Counted from the stretch's first letter, positions 35,433-44,433 are shown. The stretch: 64,000 nt of DNA from Roseobacter sp. MED193 (GCF_000152965.1 NZ_CH902583.1:3823992-3887991); one strand, 5' to 3'. Numbers and translations are program-made. The notes: generated from the letters alone by a model not told the origin.

Positions 35433-35879
35433 ATGTTCAAATCACATATGGATGCTGCCCTGGAACAGGCCCGTGCGGCGGCGCAGCGGGGCGAGGTGCC
35501 GGTGGGCGCGGTTCTGGTTGCACCCGATGGGCGTATAGCGGCACAGGCGGGCAATCGCACTCGTGAGCTCTCCGATCCCACGGCTCATGCCGAAATTTTG
35601 GTCCTTCGCGAGGCCTGTGCAGCGGGAAAGACTGAGCGTTTGCAGGGGTTTGATCTCTATGTGACGCTTGAGCCCTGTGCCATGTGTGCCGCGGCGATCG
35701 CCGCGGCTCGGCTTCGCCGTGTCTACTACGGTGCTTCTGATCCCAAATCTGGCGGGGTCGCCCACGGTGCCTGCGTTTTTTCGCATCCCCAGGCGCATCA
35801 CACGCCAGAGATCTATGAGGGGATCGGGGAGGTGGAAGCGGCCGAGCTGCTGCGGGCGTTTTTCTCTCATCTCCGCTAG
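35433..35879 (+). CDS. tadA: tRNA-specific adenosine deaminase
   Basis: A 148-residue CMP/dCMP-deaminase-fold enzyme that converts the wobble A34 of tRNA-Arg(ACG) to inosine. The zinc/catalytic motifs are HAEILVLREA (His and proton-shuttle Glu) and PCAMCAAAI (two zinc Cys). Length and order are standard. GGAGG lies 11 bases before the ATG at 35433; Met-6 is possible but has no ribosome site. It is divergent from the pseudouridine synthase. Confidence 0.93.
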   Translation: MFKSHMDAALEQARAAAQRGEVPVGAVLVAPDGRIAAQAGNRTRELSDPTAHAEILVLREACAAGKTERLQGFDLYVTLEPCAMCAAAIAAARLRRVYYGASDPKSGGVAHGACVFSHPQAHHTPEIYEGIGEVEAAELLRAFFSHLR

Positions 35880-36027
35880 TTTCTTTTGGGTTTTCAAAGT
35901 GCTCTTTTTACATGTTGTGGATCGTATCTGGGGGGGGAGGGGCCGCCTGAGTTCAGTCAGCGCTGCTTTGCAAGTTGGGCAACCAAGGCTAAGAAGAAGG
36001 GCACTTTCGTAAAAGAGGAGGCGAGCA

Positions 36028-36651
36028 GTGAGCAAAGTGATCAATGGTAAGGATGGCCAGCCCCGCTGTGCCTGGAGCGCTTCTGCACCAGAGTTTGACG
36101 TCTATCATGACGATGAGTGGGGCTATCCTGTGGGCGACGATGTGCGTCTCTTTGAAAAGGTCTGCCTTGAAAGTTTTCAGTCAGGTCTGAGCTGGCGTAC
36201 AATTTTGGTAAAGCGTGAGAACTTTCGGACCGCATTTTGTGGGTTTGATTGGAACCGGGTTGCGGAATTTGGCGAGGCCGATGTGGCCCGCCTATTGCAG
36301 GACGAGGGCATCATTCGCCATCGTGGTAAGATCGAAGCTACCATCAATAATGCGCGCCGCGCACAGTAAATGGTCGCAGAATTTGGTTCACTGGCCGCGT
36401 TTTTCTGGAGCTATGAGCCGGACCCGAGCACGCGGCCTGTCCCGCAGAGCCAGACCACCAGTGCCGAATCCGTGGCGCTCTCCAAGGCTTTGAAGAAGCG
36501 CGGATGGAAATTTGTCGGCCCCACCACAGTCTTTGCTTTTATGCAGGCAATGGGATTGATCAATGACCATGCGGTTGGATGTTTCTGCCGAGAGCGGGCT
36601 GAAACCGCGCGCTCCCAGTTTAAGGTTCCGTCGTCAAGGTCAGAGGCTTGA
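36028..36651 (+). pseudogene. tag: DNA-3-methyladenine glycosylase I interrupted by a stop codon
   Basis: A GTG start at 36028 follows a strong GGAGG. The frame reads 113 codons (CAWSASAPEFDVYHDDEWG, SFQSGLSWRTILVKRENFR), then a TAA at 36367-36369, and continues in the same frame (VAEFGSLAAFFW, GWKFVGPTTVFAFMQAMGLIND) to 36651. Together this is 207 residues with one nonsense codon; E. coli Tag has 187. Zinc ligands are present on both sides (Cys and His near the N-terminus; NDHAVGCF near the end), and the glycosylase catalytic region FQSGLSW is intact. Either a nonsense mutation (for example CAA or GAA to TAA) or a sequencing error. A functional protein would excise 3-methyladenine. Confidence 0.9.
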
Positions 36652-36658
36652 CGCCACT

Positions 36659-36739
36659 GCGCCGGGCCAAAGGCCCGGCGCGACGCCCAACGGGAGCGGC
36701 TCTGCAACGCAGATCCAGCGACGGGCGGGAGCCCCGCCC
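36659..36739. repeat. Two strong GC-rich hairpins between convergent genes
   Basis: GCGCCGGGCC (36659-36668) pairs perfectly with GGCCCGGCGC (36672-36681) around AAA. GGGCGGG (36723-36729) pairs with CCCGCCC (36733-36739). They lie between tag and the UPF0173 gene, both of which end here, and may act as terminators or as a palindromic repeat unit. No T run follows either. Confidence 0.55.
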
Positions 36740-36816
36740 TGCCTTGTTTCACATGCCTTGTTCCGCCTGCCTTATTCCGCCGGTGTTGCTCCGGGGGTGA
36801 CCTGTGTCAGATCGCA

Positions 36817-37515
36817 TCAGTTCCAGATCTCGATGGCCTGCATAACCTGTGGTTCAATCACCTCAACATCTGGCAGCGCCTTGATCAAATACTCGGCCGT
36901 TTGTTCAAGGATTGGAAAAGACTTGTAGTGGCAGGGGATTAGGGCCTTGAAGTTGAAGTAGCGCTTGGCCGCATAGGCGGTTTGCTTCATATCCATGGTG
37001 AAGTGCCCCCCAGCGCTGATGATGCCAACCTGGGGCTGAAAATAGTCGCCCATCCAGTCCATATCCGCCATCATACCAGTATCGCCGGAAATATAGACCG
37101 TCTTGCCTTCACTCATCAGCATATAGCCCACCTCCGATCCGCTGGCGCGCAGCCCGTCCTCAGTCGTGAAGGTCGAGCTATGTGACGCGGGCACCATGGC
37201 GAGCCTTGGCCCACCCAGATCAACCGTTCCGCCCTTGTTGAACCCGATTGTGCTGATCTCTTCGCTCTCGCCCCAGTAGCCCATCAGATCATATTGACCA
37301 ACCACGGGAATATTGCGGGCTTTGGCCAGCGGCAACACATCAACAACATGGTCAAAATGAGTATGGGTCAGGATAATATGGGTCGCGCCCTCAAGGGCTG
37401 CTTCGTGTTGATCCTCACTCAGGGTCGGATTGCCCGTAAGCCAGGGGTCTACCAGCAGCACCTTGTTCTCCGTCTCAATACGAAAGCTGCCATGACCCAA
37501 CCAGATGATTTTCAT
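36817..37515 (-). CDS. UPF0173 metal-dependent hydrolase (MBL fold)
   Basis: The start at 37515 (MKIIWLGHGSFRIETENKV) has GGGAG 8 bases upstream; a GTG three codons earlier sits on the ribosome site and is rejected. The 232 residues have the metallo-beta-lactamase metal motif THTHFDHVVDVLPLAK, a later His (PASHSSTFT), an Asp (SGDTGMMADM) and the C-terminal PCHYKSFPI. Members of UPF0173 are cytoplasmic and of unknown substrate. Confidence 0.88.
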   Translation of the reverse strand: MKIIWLGHGSFRIETENKVLLVDPWLTGNPTLSEDQHEAALEGATHIILTHTHFDHVVDVLPLAKARNIPVVGQYDLMGYWGESEEISTIGFNKGGTVDLGGPRLAMVPASHSSTFTTEDGLRASGSEVGYMLMSEGKTVYISGDTGMMADMDWMGDYFQPQVGIISAGGHFTMDMKQTAYAAKRYFNFKALIPCHYKSFPILEQTAEYLIKALPDVEVIEPQVMQAIEIWN

Positions 37516-37757
37516 AATCTTCACTCCCTTTATTGCAATTCTCAGTTCTGGCGCAGCCTATCAGCGCCGCTGCGATTTGACAGGTTACAACATCAATTTG
37601 TTCGGGTTTGGCTGCGGCTGAAATGCTGGGTGGTCTGCCTTCCCTGTATTTGAAACACCCAACCGCTTGGGCAAATCCGGCAGAAACACCCGCCACAGGC
37701 TTGCAGCTAGGCCGCCACCCCGGTAAATGCCAGATTGAACACGAGATGAGGGTTTCC

Positions 37758-38045
37758 ATGTCGATTGACCAAAATACCGCCTCCAAAGTGGCCAAACTGG
37801 CCCGGATCAAGGTTGAAGACGAGGCGCTGCCAGGCCTGGCCGCCGAATTCAACACCATCCTGGACTTCATCGAGCAGCTGAATGAAGTGGATGTCGAAGG
37901 GGTCGATCCCATGACTTCGGTCACCCCGCAGCGGCTCAAACGGCGCGACGATGTGGTCACGGATGGCAATCAGGCGGATAAGGTCCTGTCCAATGCCCCT
38001 GACGCCCGCGAAGGCTTTTTTGCCGTCCCCAAAGTGATGGAGTAA
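37758..38045 (+). CDS. gatC: Glu/Asp-tRNA amidotransferase subunit C
   Basis: A 95-residue protein beginning MSIDQNTASKVAKLARIKV at 37758, with GAGGG 5 bases before. The rest (FNTILDFIEQLNEVDVEGV, then PMTSVTPQRLKRRDDVVTDG) is the standard GatC, a helical clamp that wraps GatA and stabilises the GatCAB complex used to make Gln-tRNA(Gln) and Asn-tRNA(Asn). The longer frame from 37608 is not supported. gatA follows 3 bases later, so the two are an operon; gatB is not in this window. Confidence 0.95.
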   Translation: MSIDQNTASKVAKLARIKVEDEALPGLAAEFNTILDFIEQLNEVDVEGVDPMTSVTPQRLKRRDDVVTDGNQADKVLSNAPDAREGFFAVPKVME

Positions 38046-38048
38046 GAG

Positions 38049-39536
38049 ATGAGCGATCTGAATAAACTGGGCCTGGCAGAGGCCCGTGATGCGCTCCGCA
38101 AGGGGGACACAACCTCCGTTGAGCTGACCGAGGCCTGCCTAAGCGCCATCGACAAGGCTGATGTGCTCAATGCCTTTGTGCATAAAACGCCGGAAATCGC
38201 GCTGGAACGCGCAGCCGCAGCAGATGCGCGGCTAAAGCAGGGCGATGCCCCAGCCATGTGTGGGCTGCCCATTGGGATCAAGGATCTTTTCTGTACCAAG
38301 GGGGTGGCCAGTCAGGCGGCTTCCAAGATTCTCGAGGGTTTTGTACCTGAGTATGAATCCACAGTTTCGCAGCAGCTGGCCGATAATGGCGCGGTGATGC
38401 TGGGCAAGCTGAACATGGATGAATTTGCCATGGGCTCGTCAAACGAGACCTCGACATATGGCAATGCGGTCAGTCCTTGGCGCCGTGGCAATGATGATGC
38501 TGCGCTGACGCCAGGTGGCTCTTCCGGTGGTTCCGCCGCCGCCGTGGCCGCTGACCTTTGTCTCGCAGCAACCGGTACAGATACTGGTGGCTCGATCCGC
38601 CAGCCTGCTGCCTTTACTGGCACCGTTGGCATCAAACCTACCTATGGACGCTGCTCGCGCTGGGGCGTTGTTGCCTTTGCCTCCTCGCTGGATCAGGCTG
38701 GGCCGATGACCAAATCGGTGCGTGATGCTGCCATCATGCTGGAGGCCATGTCGGGCCATGACCCCAAGGACAGCACCAGCGCCGATCTGGCGGTGCCAAA
38801 TTTTGAGGCCATGTTGACCGGCGATATTCGCGGCAAAAAGATTGGTATCCCCAAGGAATACCATATGGAGGGAATGCCCGCCGAGATCGAAAAGCTTTGG
38901 TCTGAAGGCACCGCGATGCTGAAAGCTGCGGGTGCTCAGATCGTTGACATCTCACTGCCACATACCAAATACGCTCTGCCGGCCTACTATGTGATTGCGC
39001 CAGCCGAGGCCTCCTCGAACTTGGCGCGCTATGATGGTGTGCGCTACGGCAACCGCGCCACGCTGGAAGCAGGAGATGGCATCACAGAGATGTATGAAAA
39101 GACCCGTGCGCAGGGCTTTGGCGATGAGGTCAAGCGCCGTGTCATGGTTGGCACCTATGTCCTGTCTGCTGGCTTTTACGATGCATATTACAACCGGGCC
39201 CGCCGGGTGCGTAGCCTGATCAAACAGGACTTTGAAAACGTCTTTGCTGCGGGGATTGATGCTATCCTCACTCCTGCGACGCCCTCGGCGGCCTTCGGTC
39301 TGGGCGAGATGTCGGATGCGGATCCGGTTGCAATGTATCTCTTGGACGTCTTTACCGTCACGGTGAACCTGGCAGGGCTGCCAGGGATTGCCTTGCCTGC
39401 CGGTGTCGACAGCCAGGGATTGCCGCTTGGACTGCAGCTGATTGGTCGCCCCTGGGAAGAAGGGGATCTGCTTAATACCGCCTATGCCCTGGAGCAATCC
39501 ACAGGATTTGTGGCAAAGCCTGGCAAATGGTGGTAA
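38049..39536 (+). CDS. gatA: Glu/Asp-tRNA amidotransferase subunit A
   Basis: A 495-residue amidase-signature enzyme that hydrolyses glutamine to supply ammonia for transamidation. The Ser-cisSer-Lys triad is readable: Lys in LPIGIKDLF (about 78), cis-Ser in [18 protein letters not shown] (about 155) and the nucleophile Ser in [12 protein letters not shown] (about 180). The C-terminus ([20 protein letters not shown]) is standard. It starts 3 bases after gatC with GGAG overlapping the gatC end. Confidence 0.96.
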   Translation: MSDLNKLGLAEARDALRKGDTTSVELTEACLSAIDKADVLNAFVHKTPEIALERAAAADARLKQGDAPAMCGLPIGIKDLFCTKGVASQAASKILEGFVPEYESTVSQQLADNGAVMLGKLNMDEFAMGSSNETSTYGNAVSPWRRGNDDAALTPGGSSGGSAAAVAADLCLAATGTDTGGSIRQPAAFTGTVGIKPTYGRCSRWGVVAFASSLDQAGPMTKSVRDAAIMLEAMSGHDPKDSTSADLAVPNFEAMLTGDIRGKKIGIPKEYHMEGMPAEIEKLWSEGTAMLKAAGAQIVDISLPHTKYALPAYYVIAPAEASSNLARYDGVRYGNRATLEAGDGITEMYEKTRAQGFGDEVKRRVMVGTYVLSAGFYDAYYNRARRVRSLIKQDFENVFAAGIDAILTPATPSAAFGLGEMSDADPVAMYLLDVFTVTVNLAGLPGIALPAGVDSQGLPLGLQLIGRPWEEGDLLNTAYALEQSTGFVAKPGKWW

Positions 39537-39575
39537 GGATCTTTTCAAAGAAGAGCAGATAAACAGGTAGTTCTC

Positions 39576-40361
39576 ATGCGTGTCGTAGTTACACTTGCTG
39601 CCATCGGCAGTGTTCTTTCCCTTGCAGCATGTAGCCCTCCGGTACCAGATAGTGCAGCCGGGGTCGGCCTGGATGGCGACCCCTTTGCCGCACCACCCGC
39701 GGTGGGGACCACTATCACGGGGGACCCGCTGGTCCCCCCCTCTCGGATCTCCAGCGAAAACCTGCCTTTGACAAATGATCCCTTGCCTCAGGCGCCCCGC
39801 AGTGCGGGGAGCAGCAGTACAGCTTCGAGCTACGGCACGGCCAGGACATCTGAGGATATCGCGGCTGAGACCCAGGCCGCCCTTCGGGCCGCAGGGGCCA
39901 ACTCTGGCCAGACCCCGGTTGAGGCCAGCCCTTCAAACCCGGCTCCGGCTCTGATTGGTAATCCCGGCATTTCGGATGAAAATAATTTCGATGCTGTGGC
40001 CGCACGCCAAACCATCGAAAGCGATGCTCAGCGTCTGGCCAATCAACGCTCGCAGTATCAACAGGTTGCTCCCACCGCCTTGCCAAGCCAAACCAGCAGC
40101 CGTGACCCCAATATCGTCCAATATGCCCTGAGCACCTCGCATCCGGTTGGCACCAAGATCCATAGCCGTGCCGGGATCAATCTCCGCTCCCGTTCAGCGC
40201 GCAATTGCGCTGGGTTCCAATCGTCCGAGCAGGCTCAGATTGCTTTTTTGGCAGCTGGTGGACCTCAACGCGATCGACAGGCGCTGGACCCAGATGGGGA
40301 CGGCTATGCTTGCGGTTGGGATCCTAGCCCCTATCGCTTGGCAGTGCGCAGCAATTCCTGA
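39576..40361 (+). CDS. Lipoprotein with C-terminal excalibur calcium-binding domain
   Basis: A 261-residue protein with a lipoprotein signal (VVVTLAAIGSVLSLAACS; lipobox LAAC at about residue 19). A long Pro/Ser/Ala-rich, probably disordered region (20-190) precedes the excalibur domain: NCAGFQSSEQAQIAFLAAGG and DPDGDGYACGWDP, with a paired-Cys and DxDxDGxxC calcium loop. Likely extends across the periplasm. It shares one base with the following amidase (TGATG), so the two are coupled and probably act together at the cell wall. Confidence 0.82.
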   Translation: MRVVVTLAAIGSVLSLAACSPPVPDSAAGVGLDGDPFAAPPAVGTTITGDPLVPPSRISSENLPLTNDPLPQAPRSAGSSSTASSYGTARTSEDIAAETQAALRAAGANSGQTPVEASPSNPAPALIGNPGISDENNFDAVAARQTIESDAQRLANQRSQYQQVAPTALPSQTSSRDPNIVQYALSTSHPVGTKIHSRAGINLRSRSARNCAGFQSSEQAQIAFLAAGGPQRDRQALDPDGDGYACGWDPSPYRLAVRSNS

Positions 40362-41104
40362 TGTCGCAAGGACAGGCCGGACAGCAGGGGACAAAAGGCG
40401 GCAGGCCTGATACTGACGCGCCACTGGATGCTATCTGGAGCCCGAGTCCCAACCAGAGCGCGCGACGAGACGGTTTGCGCCCCAGTATGGTTGTGCTGCA
40501 TTACACCGCTATGCAAGGCGCCGAAGCGGCCCTTGCCCGCCTGTGCGATCCTGCCGCTGAAGTCTCGGCGCATTACCTGATAGGCCGTGACGGGCGGCTT
40601 TGGCAGATGGTGCCTGAAAGTCAACGTGCCTGGCATGCAGGTGCCGGGGAATGGCGCGGGCAGGGGGACATCAATTCACGTTCAATTGGGATCGAGCTGG
40701 ACAATACCGGTGGGCATCCTTTCAGCGAACCACAAATGGCGGTACTGGAGGTGCTGCTTGCCCAAATCTTGAGGCGCTGGTCGATTTTACCTGAGGCGGT
40801 GATTGGACATTCAGACATGGCCCCTGGAAGAAAATGCGACCCAGGCCCCCGTTTTGATTGGGCGCGGCTCGCAGGGCTTGGTTTGGCGCGGGCAGTTCCT
40901 GCGGTCTCTGGTTCGTCTCTGCAGGAATCTGATGCCGAGCTTGAAGATCTGTTTTGCCGCTATGCGCGGGATCTGGGGTACACGGCAGCTGTCGATACAG
41001 CGACCTTGTTGGCTGCCGTTCGGCTGAGATATCGTCCCTGGGCTGCGGGCCCCTTGGTTGCAGAGGACCTGATCCCTTTGGCACAGTCTGACCTCTGGCT
41101 GTGA
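40361..41104 (+). CDS. N-acetylmuramoyl-L-alanine amidase (amidase_2, AmpD/AmiD-like)
   Basis: A 247-residue zinc amidase cleaving the MurNAc-L-Ala bond of peptidoglycan or its turnover fragments. Zinc ligands and catalytic residues are visible: VVLHYTAMQ (His), the SRSIGIELDN strand, and VIGHSDMAPGRKCDPG (His and Asp/Cys with the catalytic Lys). A C-terminal ~70-residue helical region (ELEDLFCRYARDLGY) resembles a peptidoglycan-binding-like fold. No signal peptide is seen, so a cytoplasmic AmpD-type recycling role is possible. Its ATG overlaps the lipoprotein stop; rnpB follows. Confidence 0.88.
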   Translation: MSQGQAGQQGTKGGRPDTDAPLDAIWSPSPNQSARRDGLRPSMVVLHYTAMQGAEAALARLCDPAAEVSAHYLIGRDGRLWQMVPESQRAWHAGAGEWRGQGDINSRSIGIELDNTGGHPFSEPQMAVLEVLLAQILRRWSILPEAVIGHSDMAPGRKCDPGPRFDWARLAGLGLARAVPAVSGSSLQESDAELEDLFCRYARDLGYTAAVDTATLLAAVRLRYRPWAAGPLVAEDLIPLAQSDLWL

Positions 41105-41163
41105 GTTTTCCGGAGTGGATTGGCCGAAGGGCAGGGGGAGTAGTGCCCCAAGTTGCTTCTACC

Positions 41164-41192
41164 TTGACGCGGGTTGCCAGGAGCATTAGTCG
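41164..41192 (+). promoter_or_regulatory. Candidate rnpB promoter
   Basis: TTGACG (41164-41169) is followed after 17 bases by TAGTCG, with CATTAG also possible as the -10. Both lie directly upstream of the RNase P RNA 5' end. Confidence 0.4.
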
Positions 41193-41198
41193 GGCAGG

Positions 41199-41622
41199 GC
41201 GCAGAAGGCTGGACGACCGCGCTAAGGGCTTGCCCCTTGCGAGGAAAGTCCGGACTCCCTAAAGCAACGGTGCCGGGTAACGCCCGGGCGGGGTAACTCG
41301 ACGGATAGCGCCACAGAAACAAACCGCCATGCCGCGGGGGCCTTCGGGCAACCGTATCCGGTTTGGTAAGGGTGAAACGGTGGGGTAAGAGCCCACCGCG
41401 CCGCTGGCAACAGGGGTGGCAAGGCAAGCCCCACCGGGAGCAATGCCAAATAGGGTCCCCGTGTGGGAGAGAGCGGCGTTGGCCGATCTCGCCACTAGGC
41501 TTGCTTTAGCCGAGAGGGACCGGGTTGGCAGCTAGAGGTGCATAGCAATATGTACCGCAGAGGAATGGTCGTCTAAGGAGCGAAAGCTCTGGGACAAAAT
41601 CCGGCTTACAGGCCTTCTGCGC
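41199..41622 (+). ncRNA. rnpB: RNase P RNA (catalytic subunit, bacterial type A)
   Basis: The P1 helix is readable: GCGCAGAAGGC (41199-41209) pairs with GCCTTCTGCGC (41612-41622). The universally conserved P4 strand GAGGAAAGTCCGGACT lies at about 41240-41255, and its partner in ACAAAATCCGGCTTACA lies at about 41595-41610. The conserved AGAGGAATGGTCGTC-like region and the GGGGAAAC-like turn (GGGTGAAACGGTGGGGTAAGA) are also present. This RNA, with the RnpA protein (not in this window), removes tRNA 5' leaders. Length of about 424 bases is typical for alphaproteobacteria. Ends are placed on P1 and may be off by a few bases. Confidence 0.95.
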
Positions 41623-41752
41623 ATGTCCCTGTAAGGAGTTTCCTGGGTTAAGAGCCTGGCTCAGGCCTGCCGTATCTCAGGTCCTGAGGCGGCCAGAAGG
41701 CCGAAAGCAGGGCAGGAAGTTAAAATACCAAGGTAAAGCTGCCGGAATCCTA

Positions 41753-41780
41753 TTGACTTGGGAGCTGGGCAGGGTACAAG
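41753..41780 (+). promoter_or_regulatory. Candidate rpmG promoter
   Basis: TTGACT (41753-41758) and TACAAG (41775-41780) with a 16-base spacer lie 60 bases before the rpmG ATG. Confidence 0.45.
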
Positions 41781-41840
41781 CCACGCTCGTATAGGAATTT
41801 ACCGAGAGGCCCCTGCCTTTTCGGACGCAGGAGAAGCAAA

Positions 41841-42008
41841 ATGGCGAAGCCCACCACAATCAAGATCCGCCTGAACTCGACCGCGGGCACCGGCCACTTC
41901 TACGTGACCAAAAAGAATGCACGCACCATGACCGAGAAAATGGTTATCCGTAAGTATGACCCGGTTGTGCGTAAGCACGTCGAGTACAAAGAAGGCAAAA
42001 TCAAGTAA
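41841..42008 (+). CDS. rpmG: 50S ribosomal protein L33
   Basis: A 55-residue basic protein, [18 protein letters not shown] then [15 protein letters not shown], ending YKEGKIK. This is L33, a component of the large ribosomal subunit near the E site. It lacks the CxxC pairs of the zinc-binding version, so it is the cysteine-free (C-minus) form. GGAG lies 8 bases before the ATG. It has its own promoter-like pair and a terminator after it, so it is probably monocistronic. Confidence 0.96.
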   Translation: MAKPTTIKIRLNSTAGTGHFYVTKKNARTMTEKMVIRKYDPVVRKHVEYKEGKIK

Positions 42009-42034
42009 ACCTTCCTTGTTCTTAGAACGGTTTC

Positions 42035-42062
42035 AAGGGTCACGCAGGGCGTGGCCCTTTTG
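42035..42062 (+). terminator. Terminator after rpmG
   Basis: AAGGGTCACGC (42035-42045) pairs with GCGTGGCCCTT (42049-42059) with one G-T pair, and TTTTGCG follows. Confidence 0.75.
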
Positions 42063-42284
42063 CGTTTTTGGGTTTGGACGCGATCTCGCCGTCAAGTATT
42101 GATCCGTTTCTGGACCTGAAGGGCTGATGTTCGTTTGCTCCGGCGTTTGTTTGCCTTTGCTGGGCCGTTAAAACTCGATTTTAATGAGCTGAAAAAGCAA
42201 AATATTATCAAAATCGTAAGACCATATTTCGCCCCATTCTCCGTTTATCTCCTTGCCGTGGATTGGTGAGAATTGGGTGTTGTT

Positions 42285-42725
42285 ATGATTAAGAGTATGA
42301 TGTTTAGCGCCGTAATAATTTTTGCGGCTGGTCCGGGGTCTGTACCAGTTTCGGCAAAATCGGTGCCTTTGCCAAGCCAAGTCGTCTCTGCGCCGTTAGA
42401 GGAGGGGGAGCCTCAGGGTTCCACTGTCGCCCATGCACCGCAGACTCTTTTGGAGAGTACCCAGATAGAGCCCGGCAGCCAAAAGCGGGTTGTGCAGGTG
42501 TTGGGACGCTCTTTGTCGTTGTCTTTGATGCGGGCGGAGCGCATGGGCTTGGCGGTTCTCACCGTTCCAAAGCGCAGTGTTATTACCATCTTACCGGATC
42601 TGGAGCCCAATGCGTTTCGTAGCCTGGTCGCAGTGGAATCGGGCTGCCGCCCGGTCGGGCAGGTGCAGGTGGTTGGCAGCAGAGGTGGAACTTTGGCGCT
42701 AGCAACCGGCCTGTCCTGTAGCTAA
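42285..42725 (+). CDS. Small secreted protein of unknown function
   Basis: The ATG at 42285 (MIKSMMFSAVIIFAAGPGSV) gives a signal peptide with cleavage probably near VSA. A TTG four codons upstream is possible but unnecessary; the ribosome site is weak. The mature ~120 residues include a Pro/Glu-rich linker and a compact C-terminal half (VVQVLGRSLSLSLMRAERMG, VITILPDLEPNAFRSLVAVES) with two cysteines (ESGCRP and the final LSCS) that could form a disulfide. No family is recognised. It stands alone between rpmG and a convergent gene pair. Confidence 0.5.
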   Translation: MIKSMMFSAVIIFAAGPGSVPVSAKSVPLPSQVVSAPLEEGEPQGSTVAHAPQTLLESTQIEPGSQKRVVQVLGRSLSLSLMRAERMGLAVLTVPKRSVITILPDLEPNAFRSLVAVESGCRPVGQVQVVGSRGGTLALATGLSCS

Positions 42726-42769
42726 AGCAATCCCTAACGCCCAAGTCGGTTTCTGGCGCGGGTGGCCGC

Positions 42770-43384
42770 CTACGGGTCCTTGAGGATTTTGTCTACCTCG
42801 TTGAGGCATGTCGCCCCAAATAATTCATTTCCATGGCTGCCATCTTCCAAAAGGTACTTAGGATCCGTTTGTGCTTTTCTGTCGACCACGGTCTCTTCTG
42901 GCAGCCTAGCATAGGTGATGCCCTCCCCGATCCAGTCGTTCGCCCACTGGGTATCCGCTTTATGCGTTGAATAGCTCATGGCTTCGGCCTGGCCTGCCTT
43001 TGGAAAAGGTCGAGGCAGAATGATACAGGGCTTGTTGAGTTGCCGGACGAGTTCACTAGAAAGCCTCAGGGCATCATGCCGGGTAAGCAGATCGGTCTTC
43101 CAGGTGCGAAGCAAAGCTGAAGAATAGGCCTGATCGGGTTGTTGGGGCGTTGCGCTTCCGGTGAATACAAAGGCGTCAAATGTCGACAATTCGTCAGCGT
43201 ACCACCCATTGAACTGCTTCGGCCTGGCATGGAAGAGTTTACCATCCCGAATGTCGACACCCTTCAGGCCGCCCCGGCCTTGGCCGCGAGCGATGAACTC
43301 ATAGTGGGTCTTTCCCTGATACCTGTTTTGATTTGCTATTCGCAGACAAGCAACGTGGCTATTTCCTAGAACCAGAACTTTCAC
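42770..43384 (-). CDS. Putative SGNH-like protein paired with the GSCFA gene
   Basis: A 204-residue protein beginning MKVLVLGNSHVACLRIANQN, where LGNSH sits in the position of the SGNH-hydrolase block I (usually GDS or GNSH), and ending with LEDGSHGNELFGATCL, a possible block V D-x-x-H region. It is annotated here only by pattern. Its ATG overlaps the stop of the upstream GSCFA gene (ATGA, 43381-43384), so the two are coupled. GSCFA proteins also have an SGNH-like fold, so the pair may work on the same substrate, for example acyl or carbohydrate groups on a polymer; that is inference. Confidence 0.55.
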   Translation of the reverse strand: MKVLVLGNSHVACLRIANQNRYQGKTHYEFIARGQGRGGLKGVDIRDGKLFHARPKQFNGWYADELSTFDAFVFTGSATPQQPDQAYSSALLRTWKTDLLTRHDALRLSSELVRQLNKPCIILPRPFPKAGQAEAMSYSTHKADTQWANDWIGEGITYARLPEETVVDRKAQTDPKYLLEDGSHGNELFGATCLNEVDKILKDP

Positions 43385-44433
43385 TTTCCAAATGCCTCAA
43401 GTAATTGTTCTTCGCAGACCTCATCCTCAGCGGATTTTGCTGAGGAACCGACAGGGTTTTGGGTGTCGAAGTAGTCTCCGAATTTTTCTACCAGGCATTT
43501 GAAAAACATGTCCATGACGAGGCCCACACCATGCGGGTTCACACTGCGCTGGTTGGGTTCAAAAAAGGACCCGCGATAAACGGGGCTATTGATGATTTCA
43601 TAGGATGGGAAGTAATCGACGTAGCTTCGGTTCTTCGCCAGCTGATCTGCGACCGCTCTTAGAATGGATTTGGAAGCCATTGTTGCCACCAACACATGCT
43701 GGGCAGACTTGGTTGCGGTAAGCGGTACGGGAGAGACTGTGAGGATGAACTTGAGCTTTGGGTTGATGCTCTGCATCGCTTCCATTGATTGGGACAGGGC
43801 ATTCAGGATTTGCTGAAAGTTTAAGTTTACGAATTTGTGGGACGTCTCATCGAAAGTTCCGGCAGCAGTGCCGGGGCACATTGGATATTCATAGTTTCGT
43901 TCTACGTTTACCCAGCTTTCAGTCAATCCCAGGGTGAACACGAAGAAATTGGCCTCTTCGATGGCGCTGCGAAAGCTGCTTATCGTCTGGCGTAGGGATT
44001 GCTGTGCCTCCTGCGCTGAGGCAAAGCCATTGGGCTCGACAGTGGGTCTGAACGGATCAAAAAAGCGTCCGTCTTTCTCCCATACCTCATCTGGGACTGG
44101 CTTTGCATCCAATGCCCAATCGGTCCACTGCTTGAGCAGCGTTGTCGTATAAATATTCCCAGTTCTGGCGGAGAAGATGTTGTAATTAAACTCTTTCTCA
44201 GAGTCCTCGCTCAAACCCCACGGAGGGGTTTCAGTGCTCAACCATTTAAAATCGCGTTTCTTTAGGGCTTTGCCAATGTGTTGCGCGAAGCAGGATCCAA
44301 AGGTTACAACTTTTTGCTCTTTTCCAATTTTGAATTTGGGGTCCCAGAGTTCAGAAATATCGTACATGCTTTTGTTGGCAACTGCGGTTTTCCAAAAAGA
44401 CTTTTCTCCCAGACTCTCATAGGGGTTCTTCAT
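43381..44433 (-). CDS. GSCFA domain protein
   Basis: A 350-residue protein with the family-naming motif VVTFGSCFAQHIGKAL near residue 42 and the conserved TETPPWGLSE and FTLGLTESWVN segments, plus VSPVPLTAT and a C-terminal YFPSYEIINS. GSCFA belongs to the SGNH/GDSL-like superfamily, with the GSC serine as possible nucleophile; activity is not established. AGAGGA lies 8 bases before the ATG. It is followed with a 4-base overlap by the LGNSH protein. Confidence 0.8.
   Translation of the reverse strand: MKNPYESLGEKSFWKTAVANKSMYDISELWDPKFKIGKEQKVVTFGSCFAQHIGKALKKRDFKWLSTETPPWGLSEDSEKEFNYNIFSARTGNIYTTTLLKQWTDWALDAKPVPDEVWEKDGRFFDPFRPTVEPNGFASAQEAQQSLRQTISSFRSAIEEANFFVFTLGLTESWVNVERNYEYPMCPGTAAGTFDETSHKFVNLNFQQILNALSQSMEAMQSINPKLKFILTVSPVPLTATKSAQHVLVATMASKSILRAVADQLAKNRSYVDYFPSYEIINSPVYRGSFFEPNQRSVNPHGVGLVMDMFFKCLVEKFGDYFDTQNPVGSSAKSAEDEVCEEQLLEAFGK

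Noticed and set aside
36367-36369. Selenocysteine or recoding at the tag stop
   Set aside because: The codon is TAA, not TGA, and there is no recoding signal; a nonsense mutation or sequencing error is simpler.
41630-41840. tRNA or second RNA between rnpB and rpmG
   Set aside because: I found no cloverleaf or TTCGA-type T-loop; the stretch looks like the rpmG leader with a promoter.
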